A DNA stretch of 18,969 nucleotides from Roseivirga sp. UBA6061 (GCA_002427745.1 DIYF01000144.1:1-18969); one strand, 5' to 3'; shown: positions 9,483 to 16,680, counted from the stretch's first letter. Notes: a model not told the origin generated them from the letters alone. Numbers and translations: made by a program.

Positions 9483-9624
9483 ATCAACGCTTCCACAGCC
9501 GCTCACCCAGTAGTTTTTTCATAGCCTCTTCGCGGTAGGTGCGGCTGATAGGTATGCGATGTTTACTGATCAGGGCCTCGCTGTTATCAATTCTCTGCAC
9601 GCGCTTTTTGGCTACAATAAAGGA
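9483..9624. repeat. Direct repeat, left copy: duplicate of the lytTR 3' end
   Basis: This block matches 12073-12214 at a constant offset of 2,590 bases. The first 109 bases (9483-9591) are identical; the rest differ at 9592, 9598, 9601, 9602 and 9613, and alignment decays from 9625. It begins one base outside the lytTR stop codon, only six bases after the stop of the barrel gene. It marks the left boundary of the inserted island. Confidence 0.93.
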
Positions 9625-9638
9625 TCTGGATTTTGACT
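9484..9638 (-). pseudogene. C-terminal fragment of a LytTR response regulator gene
   Basis: Read on the minus strand, the block encodes the last ~46 residues of a LytTR DNA-binding domain (SFIVAKKRVQRIDNSEALI... to LLGERLWKR and TGA). It matches residues 192-237 of the intact regulator at 12074-12787 except H199R and S202R. Just upstream the frame is lost: the bases read like codons for V-K-I-H-R-S-F with two missing, and a TAG follows. There is no start, receiver domain or promoter, so it is a relic. The substitutions suggest that it derives from a different allele or paralogue and not from a fresh copy of the neighbour. Confidence 0.85.
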
Positions 9639-9648
9639 AATTTGTATT

Positions 9649-10182
9649 ATGGAATTAACATATTGGTACAAAGCCAGTCTTTTAAGATTTAGACGAACTG
9701 ACTTAAGGATTGAAGATATTGAGAATACGTACGGTTTTAGCCTTCCTCCTGTGTTTAGGTCGTTCGTATTAACTTTCGATGATTTAAGAGGGGATATTTA
9801 TCGCGATGCCGAAGGGAATTTCCAAACACTTACATATTTCGAATACCATGCTCGACTATTAGGTGGTAGAAACCTAATGTTCGAGAATTTCATCGAATTA
9901 GAGAATATGTTTAAATACTGTAAGAATAGTGATGTCTGGGAGGAAAATGAGGCGATTCCGATAACCTCACACTCCCATGGTGGAACAATCTTGCTAGGCT
10001 TAAGTGGAGATAAGACAGATAAATTGTTTTACGAATATGGAAATGGATTGCAGTTTATTGAAGAAACTGTTTATTCTTTTGTGAAACGTTTGAATTGCGT
10101 TATTGACTATGATGGAGATACGTCTCGACTATACAAAAACTGGGGGGAGGACTTCTGGCGTGTAAGAGAGCAAATGAAATAG
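9649..10182 (+). CDS. SUKH (SMI1/KNR4)-like immunity protein
   Basis: The gene encodes 177 residues from an ATG 11 bases after the lytTR relic. The N-terminal part (IEDIENTYGFSLPPVFRSFVLTFDD, about 22-46) has the E-x-x-YG-x-x-LPxxxxxF signature of SMI1/KNR4 proteins. The middle follows the family pattern of a loading region and beta strands (IPITSHSHGGTILLGLSGDKTDKLFYEYG, about 104-132), then a final helix (VYSFVKRLNCVID). It has no signal peptide or membrane segment. SUKH proteins are immunity proteins against a wide range of bacterial toxin domains, mainly nucleases and deaminases. Its own toxin is not in the window; it may neutralise toxins of kin or of lost Rhs tips. It is the first of four genes in the island. 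Confidence 0.78.
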   Translation: MELTYWYKASLLRFRRTDLRIEDIENTYGFSLPPVFRSFVLTFDDLRGDIYRDAEGNFQTLTYFEYHARLLGGRNLMFENFIELENMFKYCKNSDVWEENEAIPITSHSHGGTILLGLSGDKTDKLFYEYGNGLQFIEETVYSFVKRLNCVIDYDGDTSRLYKNWGEDFWRVREQMK

Positions 10183-10187
10183 AATAA

Positions 10188-10271
10188 ACAGCCCATTTTA
10201 ATCGTGATGACAACCGTTTGTTTTCGTACGCGGGACGTTTTAATAAGGTAGAAGAGATTCAAAGGAATTGA
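10188..10271 (+). pseudogene. Possible remnant of a toxin C-terminus
   Basis: Between two immunity genes, a short frame opens after a TAA at 10185-10187 and runs to a TGA at 10269-10271. It reads (from 10203) RDDNRLFSYAGRFNKVEEIQ and then RN. It has no start codon, but its composition and amphipathic pattern look like the end of a real protein and not random intergenic DNA. A decayed toxin tail is expected upstream of an orphan immunity gene, since displaced Rhs tips leave such traces. The evidence is composition only and chance is not excluded. Confidence 0.25.
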
Positions 10272-10292
10272 GTTCCGCTAAGAGTTAGGAAG

Positions 10293-10727
10293 ATGAAGCA
10301 GTTGACAATTAATTCCAGAGGGAGGGAAACGACCCAATTTGAAGTAATGAAGTACCTTAAGTCAAAGGGCTTAAGTCTCCCTGAATCCGTTATTCAGTTT
10401 TTTGTCAACCAGAATCCCAAGGACATTGAGGAGTGCTATTTTGAAACGAACGATAAGGAATATACTCTCGATTGCTTTTACCCCTTCGACAGGTCTTCTG
10501 AACTATCATTTCAGTCCTCTTATGAGAACCTCAGAGACTTTCTGAAGGACAGGTACCTGTCATTTGCCTGTGATCCTGGTGGATGGCAGTTTGTAATATC
10601 AGTACAAGGCCATGATCATGGTAAAGTCTACTTTTGTCGTATGGACCAAGAGTTGGAGAGTGCCGTTATTCTTGTAGCAGATTCATTTGAAGATTTGATC
10701 AATAACCTGTCTAAGCCTCCATATTAG
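10293..10727 (+). CDS. SUKH (SMI1/KNR4)-like immunity protein
   Basis: The gene encodes 144 residues from an ATG preceded closely by AGGA. The N-terminal helix ends in LSLPESVIQFFVNQNP (about 27-42), the LPxxxxxF motif of the SMI1/KNR4 family. The C-terminal half has LSFACDPGGWQFVISVQGHDHGKVYFCRMD (about 90-119), close to the usual D-x-GG-x-x-F...G-x-x-GKVYF pattern of bacterial SUKH proteins, then a last helix (SFEDLINNLSK). It is cytoplasmic, with no signal peptide. It is not an obvious duplicate of the SUKH gene at 9649, so the two probably block different toxins. The 110-base gap before it holds the possible toxin remnant. A 26-base gap separates it from the next gene, so they are likely co-transcribed. 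Confidence 0.82.
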   Translation: MKQLTINSRGRETTQFEVMKYLKSKGLSLPESVIQFFVNQNPKDIEECYFETNDKEYTLDCFYPFDRSSELSFQSSYENLRDFLKDRYLSFACDPGGWQFVISVQGHDHGKVYFCRMDQELESAVILVADSFEDLINNLSKPPY

Positions 10728-10753
10728 CCAACTCCACTTCACTCTTTGCGAAT

Positions 10754-11344
10754 ATGATTATTATAGAAAGTATAGTAAAGAATTTCTTCAATGTAGATCT
10801 TGATTTTAGTAGAGATGAAGCAGTAGAAGAATTAATGACCGCTATTGACCTGGGAGATATCAAGACGAGTGATATTCGATCGGAATTGGAGCTTATGCTA
10901 AACAGTGAGATAGATTGGCGGTATTTTGCTGTGAATAGCGGTCTTCTATTTGATCGGCCAGAGGTCACTAATGAGTATGCCAAGGATTATCTACTGTATT
11001 GTATTCATGATGTAGCATGGCCTGAAAGAAGTTTTAAAATGTCTGATAGAGAGGCTCTGGTTCTTGTTGTTTACAAAAAACTAAAAAAAATAGCCCTGGA
11101 AGGTGGAGAGTGGGTCTCTCTCAAGGAATTGTATGAGGAGTTTAGAAATGATTCTTCTTTTCAAGATTTAGAATTCTTTAATATGAATCATGCTTTCATT
11201 GATGGGAAAGGAGTCTTTGATTTGAGGATTGTGGAGGAAGACTCAATTCATGTTTTTCAAATTTCTTTGAATAAATCATATCCGGATTGTGACATCTATG
11301 ATGTTAGGGAACCCAACGAGCCCATACCTCCTTACTTGTTATAA
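10754..11344 (+). CDS. Unrecognised protein, candidate immunity protein
   Basis: The gene encodes 196 residues from ATG (MIIIESIVKNFFNVDLDF). I do not recognise the family. The N-terminal two thirds look helical and acidic (EAVEELMTAIDLGDIKTSDIRSELELM; REALVLVVYKKLKKIALEGGEWVSLKELYEEF). A more beta-like end follows (GVFDLRIVEEDSIHVFQISLN) with a Pro-rich tail. There is no signal peptide, membrane segment or catalytic motif that I can see. Acidic, cytoplasmic and between other immunity-type genes, it fits an immunity protein, but this is inference from context. Base composition is AT-rich like the rest of the island. Confidence 0.55.
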   Translation: MIIIESIVKNFFNVDLDFSRDEAVEELMTAIDLGDIKTSDIRSELELMLNSEIDWRYFAVNSGLLFDRPEVTNEYAKDYLLYCIHDVAWPERSFKMSDREALVLVVYKKLKKIALEGGEWVSLKELYEEFRNDSSFQDLEFFNMNHAFIDGKGVFDLRIVEEDSIHVFQISLNKSYPDCDIYDVREPNEPIPPYLL

Positions 11345-11403
11345 AAGTTTATAGTAAGAAAGATTGTTCATTTCAGTGTTCGCTGTCGAGCAAAGTGTGT
11401 CAT

Positions 11404-11706
11404 ATGAATAAAGTAGTTTTACAACTTGAGCTTGAGAGAGTAATGAATGGACCTGAAAGAGAAGAGTTACTTATCGCACCTCTCCGTGAGCACCTTGGTG
11501 GTTTAGGACATGTGCTTTTTAGCGTGCCTGAATTGACTTGTGTTGATGGTAAAAGAACCTTCAAACCAGTTTCATTAGAAATTACGGTGTACGATTTTAC
11601 TAAGGGGCTTCAGGTAATTACTGAATTCTTAAAGAATAGAGAGTTTTATAATGAAGCACAGTTGAAGTTTTACTCGAACGATTATAACCTGTTGACTTTG
11701 ACATAA
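11404..11706 (+). CDS. Unrecognised small protein, candidate immunity protein
   Basis: The gene encodes 100 residues from the ATG at 11404; an in-frame GTG at 11395 would add only three residues and is not preferred. The layout is beta-helix-beta-beta-helix-beta (VVLQLELERVM; EELLIAPLREHL; HVLFSVPEL; VSLEITVYDFTKGLQVITEFLKN; AQLKFYS), which suggests a small ferredoxin-like or similar alpha/beta fold. There is no signal peptide. The family is unknown to me. It is the last of the four island genes, 59 bases after its neighbour, and followed by a 367-base non-coding stretch. A role as immunity protein is inferred from neighbours and size. Confidence 0.55.
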   Translation: MNKVVLQLELERVMNGPEREELLIAPLREHLGGLGHVLFSVPELTCVDGKRTFKPVSLEITVYDFTKGLQVITEFLKNREFYNEAQLKFYSNDYNLLTLT

Positions 11707-11806
11707 CAGCGACTCTACTTTGACGAGTGCTTGTCATCGGTGTTGAAATTTGAAGGGTCTTTTTATAATTCTTTGTCACTTTTTTTAATAATCGAGCATC
11801 AGAGTT

Positions 11807-11861
11807 CCCCACCTGGTCCTCGTTTTCAACGAGGGCTTACGAGTTACAGCACTTACAATAC
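11807..11861. repeat. REP-like hairpin repeat, copy 2
   Basis: CCCCACCT is followed by a 7-bp stem (CCTCGTT at 11818-11824, AACGAGG at 11828-11834, loop TTC), then GAGTTACAGCACTTACAATACG. It matches copy 1 in order and spacing of these elements. Confidence 0.7.
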
Positions 11862-12006
11862 GAAATTCATATTCTGGAACTAAATAGATTTTGATAATCT
11901 GGCTCAATCAATTTGATCATGAACATATATAGTTTATCAACGGATTATGAAAAAAATAAGGCATGGCGGGCGATACTGAGAAAAACGGAAGACGGTAATC
12001 TGGACC

Positions 12007-12061
12007 CTTCTCCTCGTCCTCGTTTTCAGCGAGGGCGTCAGATTCGCGCATTTACAATACG
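12007..12061. repeat. REP-like hairpin repeat, copy 3 (degraded)
   Basis: The stem CCTCGTT (12018-12024) pairs with AGCGAGG (12028-12034) with one T-G wobble, and the tail ends GCATTTACAATACGG. It is closest to copy 2 and stops about 12 bases before the lytTR 3'-end repeat, so it sits at the island boundary. Confidence 0.65.
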
Positions 12062-12072
12062 GTTATACAGAC

Positions 12073-12214
12073 ATCAACGCTTCCACAGCCGCTCACCCAG
12101 TAGTTTTTTCATAGCCTCTTCGCGGTAGGTGCGGCTGATAGGTATGCGATGTTTACTGATCAGGGCCTCGCTGTTATCAATGCTCTGTACATGCTTTTTG
12201 GCCACAATAAAGGA
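12073..12214. repeat. Direct repeat, right copy: 3' end of the intact lytTR gene
   Basis: This is the partner of 9483-9624, identical over the first 109 bases. It covers the stop codon and the last ~46 codons of the response regulator, i.e. most of the second half of its LytTR domain. Confidence 0.93.
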
Positions 12215-12787
12215 CTTATGCGTTTTGACAAACTGGTCAGAGGGGAGGTTTTCGCTGACGCTTTTCAGGTTGAGCAAAGTCATATACTTGCCCTGCTCTG
12301 TGTAAATCACAACATAGTTTTGCTGCGCCTGAATAAAGAGCACCTCATTCAGAAAGATCTTCTCGTATTTGTTGTCACACTTCACAAAGAAGTAATCGTT
12401 CTCTGCAGCTTGCTCCTGCTTTTGGGTCATCAGGGCCAGGTAGTCCCTCGCCTTGACAGCCGCCTGGTAGAACCGGTCCAGCGTAATGGGCTTGAGCAGG
12501 TAATCCAGCACATCCAACTGGTATCCCTCCAGGGCATAGCTGGGATAAGCCGTGGTAAAGATCACCGGTGGAAGCGACTTATTGGATTTCAAAAAATCTA
12601 TGCCATTCATCATGGGCATTTGGATATCCAGAAAAATGAGATCCACCTGCTGTTTGGCTAGGATTTTGTCCAGCTCCATCGGGTTGCTGCCGGTACCCTT
12701 CAGCTCCAGAAAGTCAATCTCATCAATATAATTGATCAGGCACTCACGGGCCAGAGGTTCATCATCTACCACACAGCATTGTATCAT
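12074..12787 (-). CDS. LytTR-family response regulator
   Basis: The protein has 237 residues. The receiver domain spans about 3-115, with acidic D8/D9, phospho-acceptor D54 in LIFLDIQMP, T79 in FTTAYPSYAL and K99 in YLLKPI. The LytTR DNA-binding domain spans about 135-235 (DYFFVKCDNKYEKIFLNEVLFIQAQQNYVVIYT; FVKTHKSFIVAKKHV; ISKHRIPISRTYRE). On phosphorylation such proteins bind direct repeats in promoters. Its ATG overlaps the stop of the kinase gene by four bases (ATGA), so the pair is translationally coupled. Its last 46 codons are duplicated at 9483-9624. Target genes are unknown; the divergent receptor gene at 14160 is a natural candidate. Confidence 0.95.
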   Translation of the reverse strand: MIQCCVVDDEPLARECLINYIDEIDFLELKGTGSNPMELDKILAKQQVDLIFLDIQMPMMNGIDFLKSNKSLPPVIFTTAYPSYALEGYQLDVLDYLLKPITLDRFYQAAVKARDYLALMTQKQEQAAENDYFFVKCDNKYEKIFLNEVLFIQAQQNYVVIYTEQGKYMTLLNLKSVSENLPSDQFVKTHKSFIVAKKHVQSIDNSEALISKHRIPISRTYREEAMKKLLGERLWKR

Positions 12788-13908
12788 GATTCTTTCAGTG
12801 CTAGTTCATGGCTCGGTTCGGTGGCCTGAGCCAGGGTCAGCACCAAATTTACCAAATAAGTGCGATCTGTTTTTTGGGTAGTCAACTGGTACCGGCCAGG
12901 GTAGAGCAGGTCGAGTCGCCTCTGTACATTGAATAGTCCCAGTCCTCCGTAATCCACTGCATCATTGGCTTTCATGGCATCAGAGGTGCTGTTGGATACT
13001 TTGTAAGTCAGTTGGTCACCCTCAAGCGAAACGTTGATCTTAATCCAGTTGAGATGATCGCTGTTTTTAGAAACATGCTTGAAGGCATTTTCTACAAAAG
13101 GCATAAGCAGGAAAGGCGCAATGTTCAGGTTGCCGGCCTGGTCTTTGGGAAGCTCCACCCGTATCTCAAAGTTATGGTCCAGCCTGAGCCTTTCCAGCTC
13201 AATAAAACTTTCCAGGTAGGCCAGTTCGCGGTTCAGCGGAATCTCTTTTTCATTGCATTCGTAAAGCTGGTACCGCAGCAGGTTGGAGAACTTGGCCAGA
13301 GAGTCTGAGGCCTGAGCCGTGTTCTTATTAATCAGTACAAAAATGGAGTTGATAGTATTGAAGAGAAAATGAGGATTGAACTGAGACCTTAAAAACTTCA
13401 GCTCGGTCTCCAGCTTTTCCTTTTCCAGCTCTTTTTGCCTCTGTTGAGAATTCAGATAGTTCTTGGTCAGTTTGATGCTCATACCCAGGGTCATAGCCGC
13501 TATGCAGGAGGGCATGGAATTGGATTTGAAGAAAAACCAAAGACTGGGTTCATCTACTTTAAAAAGGTCCGTCAGGCTCCTGTCAAAGGTAAAGGCCACC
13601 ACATAATAGCCGGAAGCTATGATCACAGACATCAGGCCAATGTCCAGCAGGCATAAGCCTAGAAAAGTCATATACTTTCGTTTTTCCAAAAATCTGGGAA
13701 CCAGGTAGTAAAGACAGAAATACACGCCCAGTGCCTGAACCACCACGTAGAAAGCATACTTCAAGGTGTAGGGAGGGTTGACCAGATTGTTCAGGGTATT
13801 GGAGACGCTGCCGTCAAAAATGGTCCACCACCAGAAGTGATACACTGCCCAAAAGAATAAGTGGTGCAGCTTGTATTTAAAAAACCAGTGAAGCTTCTCT
13901 AATGTCAT
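12784..13908 (-). CDS. LytS/YehU-type sensor histidine kinase
   Basis: The protein has 374 residues. The N-terminal ~150 residues hold about four membrane segments (around 15-31, 51-70, 83-106 and 130-148) with no large external sensor domain. A short charged coiled coil (155-172) leads to the His_kinase domain typical of LytS-type enzymes: the phospho-acceptor H180 in QFNPHFLFNTINSI, an N box PFVENAFKH (N274), and a G box YGGLGLFNVQRRLDLLYPG (320-338). It autophosphorylates in response to an unknown membrane or envelope signal and passes the phosphate to the LytTR regulator that overlaps it. The 251-base gap to the divergent receptor gene should hold both promoters. Confidence 0.95.
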   Translation of the reverse strand: MTLEKLHWFFKYKLHHLFFWAVYHFWWWTIFDGSVSNTLNNLVNPPYTLKYAFYVVVQALGVYFCLYYLVPRFLEKRKYMTFLGLCLLDIGLMSVIIASGYYVVAFTFDRSLTDLFKVDEPSLWFFFKSNSMPSCIAAMTLGMSIKLTKNYLNSQQRQKELEKEKLETELKFLRSQFNPHFLFNTINSIFVLINKNTAQASDSLAKFSNLLRYQLYECNEKEIPLNRELAYLESFIELERLRLDHNFEIRVELPKDQAGNLNIAPFLLMPFVENAFKHVSKNSDHLNWIKINVSLEGDQLTYKVSNSTSDAMKANDAVDYGGLGLFNVQRRLDLLYPGRYQLTTQKTDRTYLVNLVLTLAQATEPSHELALKES

Positions 13909-14159
13909 CCGCTCAGAACGCTTTTGCTAAAAATACAGACTATTTGTGCCAAATAAGATCACCGTACACCACAGGTCATGATTTGTTGACGAAATGCAGG
14001 GCCTGGAGGCCGAGTGACCTGATCAGTCTGTTACTCTGGTTACTGAACCGCTTTCTGCGCGCATTTTGCGCTTTGTCAAGTACTTTGATCAGGTAGACAA
14101 TCCTTTTTCCAAACCGGAAACGAGCTCCCCTTTTTTATAGCCGGGTAAAAACTTGAACA

Positions 14160-16592
14160 ATGAAAAAAATACTTTTTACGGGGCTCTGCTTTTTCGTAGC
14201 CTTGTCTCTTAAAGCGCAGGTCACTGGTTTGGTTGAAGATAGAAAGAGAGAGCCCATGGCCTTTGTGAGTGTACTCCTGCTGAACGCTACAGATTCTTCT
14301 TTTGTAAGTGGAGGGCTTACCAATACGGAAGGGCACTTTTCTCTGGAAGCGAAACCAGGATCCTATCTGGTGAAAACGACATTTATTGGTTTCCGGGAGT
14401 ACTATTCCTCTGTATTTCAGCTAACTGCCGAAGCCGGTTTGGATTTGGGTAAGCTGGTGATGGAAGAAGATGCGCAGGAGCTGGATGGTGTAGAGGTGAC
14501 AGCACAAAGAATGCGTGTGGAGCAGATACCGGAAGGGAAGGTACTCAACATCCAAAACAGCGTGATGACCAAGGGGAGTACCGTATTACAGGTGCTGGAG
14601 CGTTCACCGGGAGTTGTGCTTGACAGGCGCAACAATGTGCTGACCCTCAACGGACAGCAGGGAACCCTGGTGATGATTAACGGCCGCACTCAGCGGATGT
14701 CTCAGGCCGACCTTATCAATATGCTGAACAGCATGAATGCCGATAATATAGAGAGCATAGAATTGCTGACGAATCCTTCTGCGAAATATGATGCAGACGG
14801 AGGAGCAGGTATTATTAATATCAAGCTGTCAAAACGTACCGGTACAGGGACGAATGGATCCGTGTCCGCAGGCTTTGGTTATGGCTGGGCCGATAAAGAG
14901 ACCCTGAGTGCTACCCTCAATTCACAGTTAAGGGGCGTGCAAGTTTTCGCTTCTTATGCTTTTAACCACGACAAGACCTTTTATAACTGGCATGGAGTGG
15001 GCCACACACAAAACCCTTTCTTTGGCTTTGGCACCTTCGATTTCAACAGTGATAACATCAATAATCAAAGCAGCCATAATATCAATATCGGGCTGGAAAA
15101 GGAGCTCCCCTCAAAATGGACACTGGGAGGTAACCTGATGTTCAATCCGGGTAAACAGGTGATGCGTACGGATAATTTCGGCATCTACACTTATACCAGT
15201 ATCGATGACTTTGATGCTGTCATACAGATTGATCAGGAAATCAAAGTCAGGAATCTCAACGCCTCATTTTACGCAGATAAGTCCATTGAAGGAGGGAGCT
15301 GGAGCTTTGGGGTAGATTACCTCAACTACGAAAATGAAAGGCCCTCCCGAATCGTCAGCCGCTTCCTGGATCAGGCCGGTGGTTCGGTTGATTTTGATAA
15401 TGCCCAATACGCCAATGACAATCGCGGTGAGAGCTTTACCGATATCAGCATAGGCGTGGTACAGGTAGATTTTAGCAAAGCTCTGAGTCCGCAGTTGAGC
15501 CTGGAAACGGGAGTGAAGAACTCATATTCCTATACCCAAAATCAGGCACTGGTACAACAGCTGGAAGAGGGAGAATGGGTGACAGATGCATCTAATATCT
15601 CTAACCAGGATATTGAGGAAAACATCACGGCAGCCTATGCCTCAGTTTCTTATAAAATTGATTCACTCACTTCTCTCAATGCAGGTTTGCGTTATGAAAA
15701 CTGGATGCGGGATTATGGCAATCCGGAACTTGACGGGAACTTTGGCAGGCTCTTTCCCTCTCTCTTTCTGTCCAGAAAGCTCAAAGAGCATTCAAGTCTT
15801 CAGTTTGCCTGGAATCGCAGGGTCACCCGACCCTCTTATAATGACCTGGCCTCTTTTGTGGTGTATAACAGTCCTGTATCCGTTTTTACCGGTAACCCCT
15901 TGCTCAGGTCTACCATTACAGATAATCTGAGGCTTGGCTGGCAGATCAAAGGGGTGAACCTGGATCTGGCCTACACCTATGAAGATAAACCCATAGTGGG
16001 CTTTCAACAGGTGGAAAGGGAGGGAGGTACTTCGGTAGCCATCACACCACAAAACCTGGACTACCAGAAGAGTCTGATGTTTCAGACCAATATCCCCATT
16101 GACCTTGCCCGTTGGTGGACTCTCAACATTGGTTTCAATACAGGCCTCAGAGAGTTTCGGGTATTGCACACAAGAGAGCAGGTAGAGAAGCGCTATATGG
16201 CCTTTGATTTTAACGCAAACAGTACCATCAACCTGCCATGGGGTGTGGATATGGAGTTGTCCGGTTTCTTTAACGGAGACAACTATTACGGTACTATGGA
16301 TGCCAAAGGCTTCGGCATGTTGAATGCCGGTTTCAGAAAAGAACTGGGCAAGAACGGTGGGAGTCTTCAACTGGCCGTTACTGACGTGCTAAAGACCATG
16401 CGCTACAGCAATATTACCGGTGGATTGACCAGAGAAGCTTTTGACTCTTATGCGGAAGTGAACTTTTACCCGGAGTCGAAGAACTACCGGATTTTCAGGC
16501 TTACCTACAGCCGAAATTTCGGCAGCGGCAAGGGCAGGGCTGAGCGCCAGTCAAAATCAGCTGAAGAGAAAGCCCGGATCAATCAGAACTGA
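14160..16592 (+). CDS. Outer-membrane beta-barrel receptor, TonB-dependent-receptor-like
   Basis: The protein has 810 residues. A signal peptide (MKKILFTGLCFFVALSLKAQ) is followed by a carboxypeptidase-regulatory-like domain (about 20-100, VTGLVEDRKREPMAFVSVLL...GHFSLEAKPGSYLVKTTFIGF). A plug-like domain (about 113-225) has VLERSPGVVLD, LNGQQGTLVMINGR, IESIELLTNPSAKYDADGGAGIINIKL. The remainder is a large barrel of alternating strands (OMP_b-brl_3 type) with a basic C-terminal extension (RAERQSKSAEEKARINQN), so the usual final aromatic is not at the very end. It probably imports or senses a ligand at the outer membrane. No SusD partner is next to it, which fits the non-Sus subgroup. It is divergent from the kinase-regulator pair, which may control it. 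Confidence 0.9.
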   Translation: MKKILFTGLCFFVALSLKAQVTGLVEDRKREPMAFVSVLLLNATDSSFVSGGLTNTEGHFSLEAKPGSYLVKTTFIGFREYYSSVFQLTAEAGLDLGKLVMEEDAQELDGVEVTAQRMRVEQIPEGKVLNIQNSVMTKGSTVLQVLERSPGVVLDRRNNVLTLNGQQGTLVMINGRTQRMSQADLINMLNSMNADNIESIELLTNPSAKYDADGGAGIINIKLSKRTGTGTNGSVSAGFGYGWADKETLSATLNSQLRGVQVFASYAFNHDKTFYNWHGVGHTQNPFFGFGTFDFNSDNINNQSSHNINIGLEKELPSKWTLGGNLMFNPGKQVMRTDNFGIYTYTSIDDFDAVIQIDQEIKVRNLNASFYADKSIEGGSWSFGVDYLNYENERPSRIVSRFLDQAGGSVDFDNAQYANDNRGESFTDISIGVVQVDFSKALSPQLSLETGVKNSYSYTQNQALVQQLEEGEWVTDASNISNQDIEENITAAYASVSYKIDSLTSLNAGLRYENWMRDYGNPELDGNFGRLFPSLFLSRKLKEHSSLQFAWNRRVTRPSYNDLASFVVYNSPVSVFTGNPLLRSTITDNLRLGWQIKGVNLDLAYTYEDKPIVGFQQVEREGGTSVAITPQNLDYQKSLMFQTNIPIDLARWWTLNIGFNTGLREFRVLHTREQVEKRYMAFDFNANSTINLPWGVDMELSGFFNGDNYYGTMDAKGFGMLNAGFRKELGKNGGSLQLAVTDVLKTMRYSNITGGLTREAFDSYAEVNFYPESKNYRIFRLTYSRNFGSGKGRAERQSKSAEEKARINQN

Positions 16593-16680
16593 TTGATAAG
16601 GAATTGTAATGGGTTACCGGAACTTACGCGTAAAACTATCCATCCAGTGTCTTTCCCCAACCGAATATAAAGTCAGGTTA

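Larger units (their letters stand above)
9483..12072. other. Inserted poly-immunity island (2,590 bp)
   Basis: This is the segment between the left ends of the two lytTR 3'-end repeats. Removing it restores a tight convergent pair (barrel gene stop at 9476, lytTR stop codon about 9 bp on). It holds four small same-strand genes of immunity type, is visibly AT-rich compared with both flanks, and ends on the right in two hairpin repeats. No integrase, transposase or intact toxin is present. Homologous recombination of an incoming cassette at the lytTR 3' end would explain the structure; site-specific integration is less likely given the long identity block and lack of a recombinase. Confidence 0.65.
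11707..12072. other. Non-coding right margin of the island
   Basis: This 366-base stretch carries two copies of the hairpin repeat and no gene that I can support. A 71-codon frame at 11913-12128 runs through a hairpin repeat and into antisense lytTR, so I treat it as spurious. The reading frame of the preceding gene stays open after its stop to 11884, but it too crosses a repeat. No clear rho-independent terminator was found. Confidence 0.6.

Noticed and set aside
11707..11884. Read-through extension of the gene ending at 11706
   Set aside because: The frame stays open after the stop but soon enters a hairpin repeat and has no protein-like pattern; a premature stop is not needed to explain the gene.
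7817..12061. Three similar hairpin repeats as a CRISPR array
   Set aside because: Copies are imperfect, thousands of bases apart or irregularly spaced, with genes between them and no cas genes.
9483..12072. Island as an insertion sequence or integrative element
   Set aside because: No transposase, integrase or terminal inverted repeats; the flanking repeat is far longer than a target-site duplication.
11913..12128. 71-codon open frame at the island's right edge
   Set aside because: It runs through a hairpin repeat and then antisense to the lytTR 3' end, so its composition is explained by other features.
12149..12661. 170-codon plus-strand frame opposite lytTR
   Set aside because: It is the antisense shadow of a well-supported response regulator with receiver and LytTR motifs.
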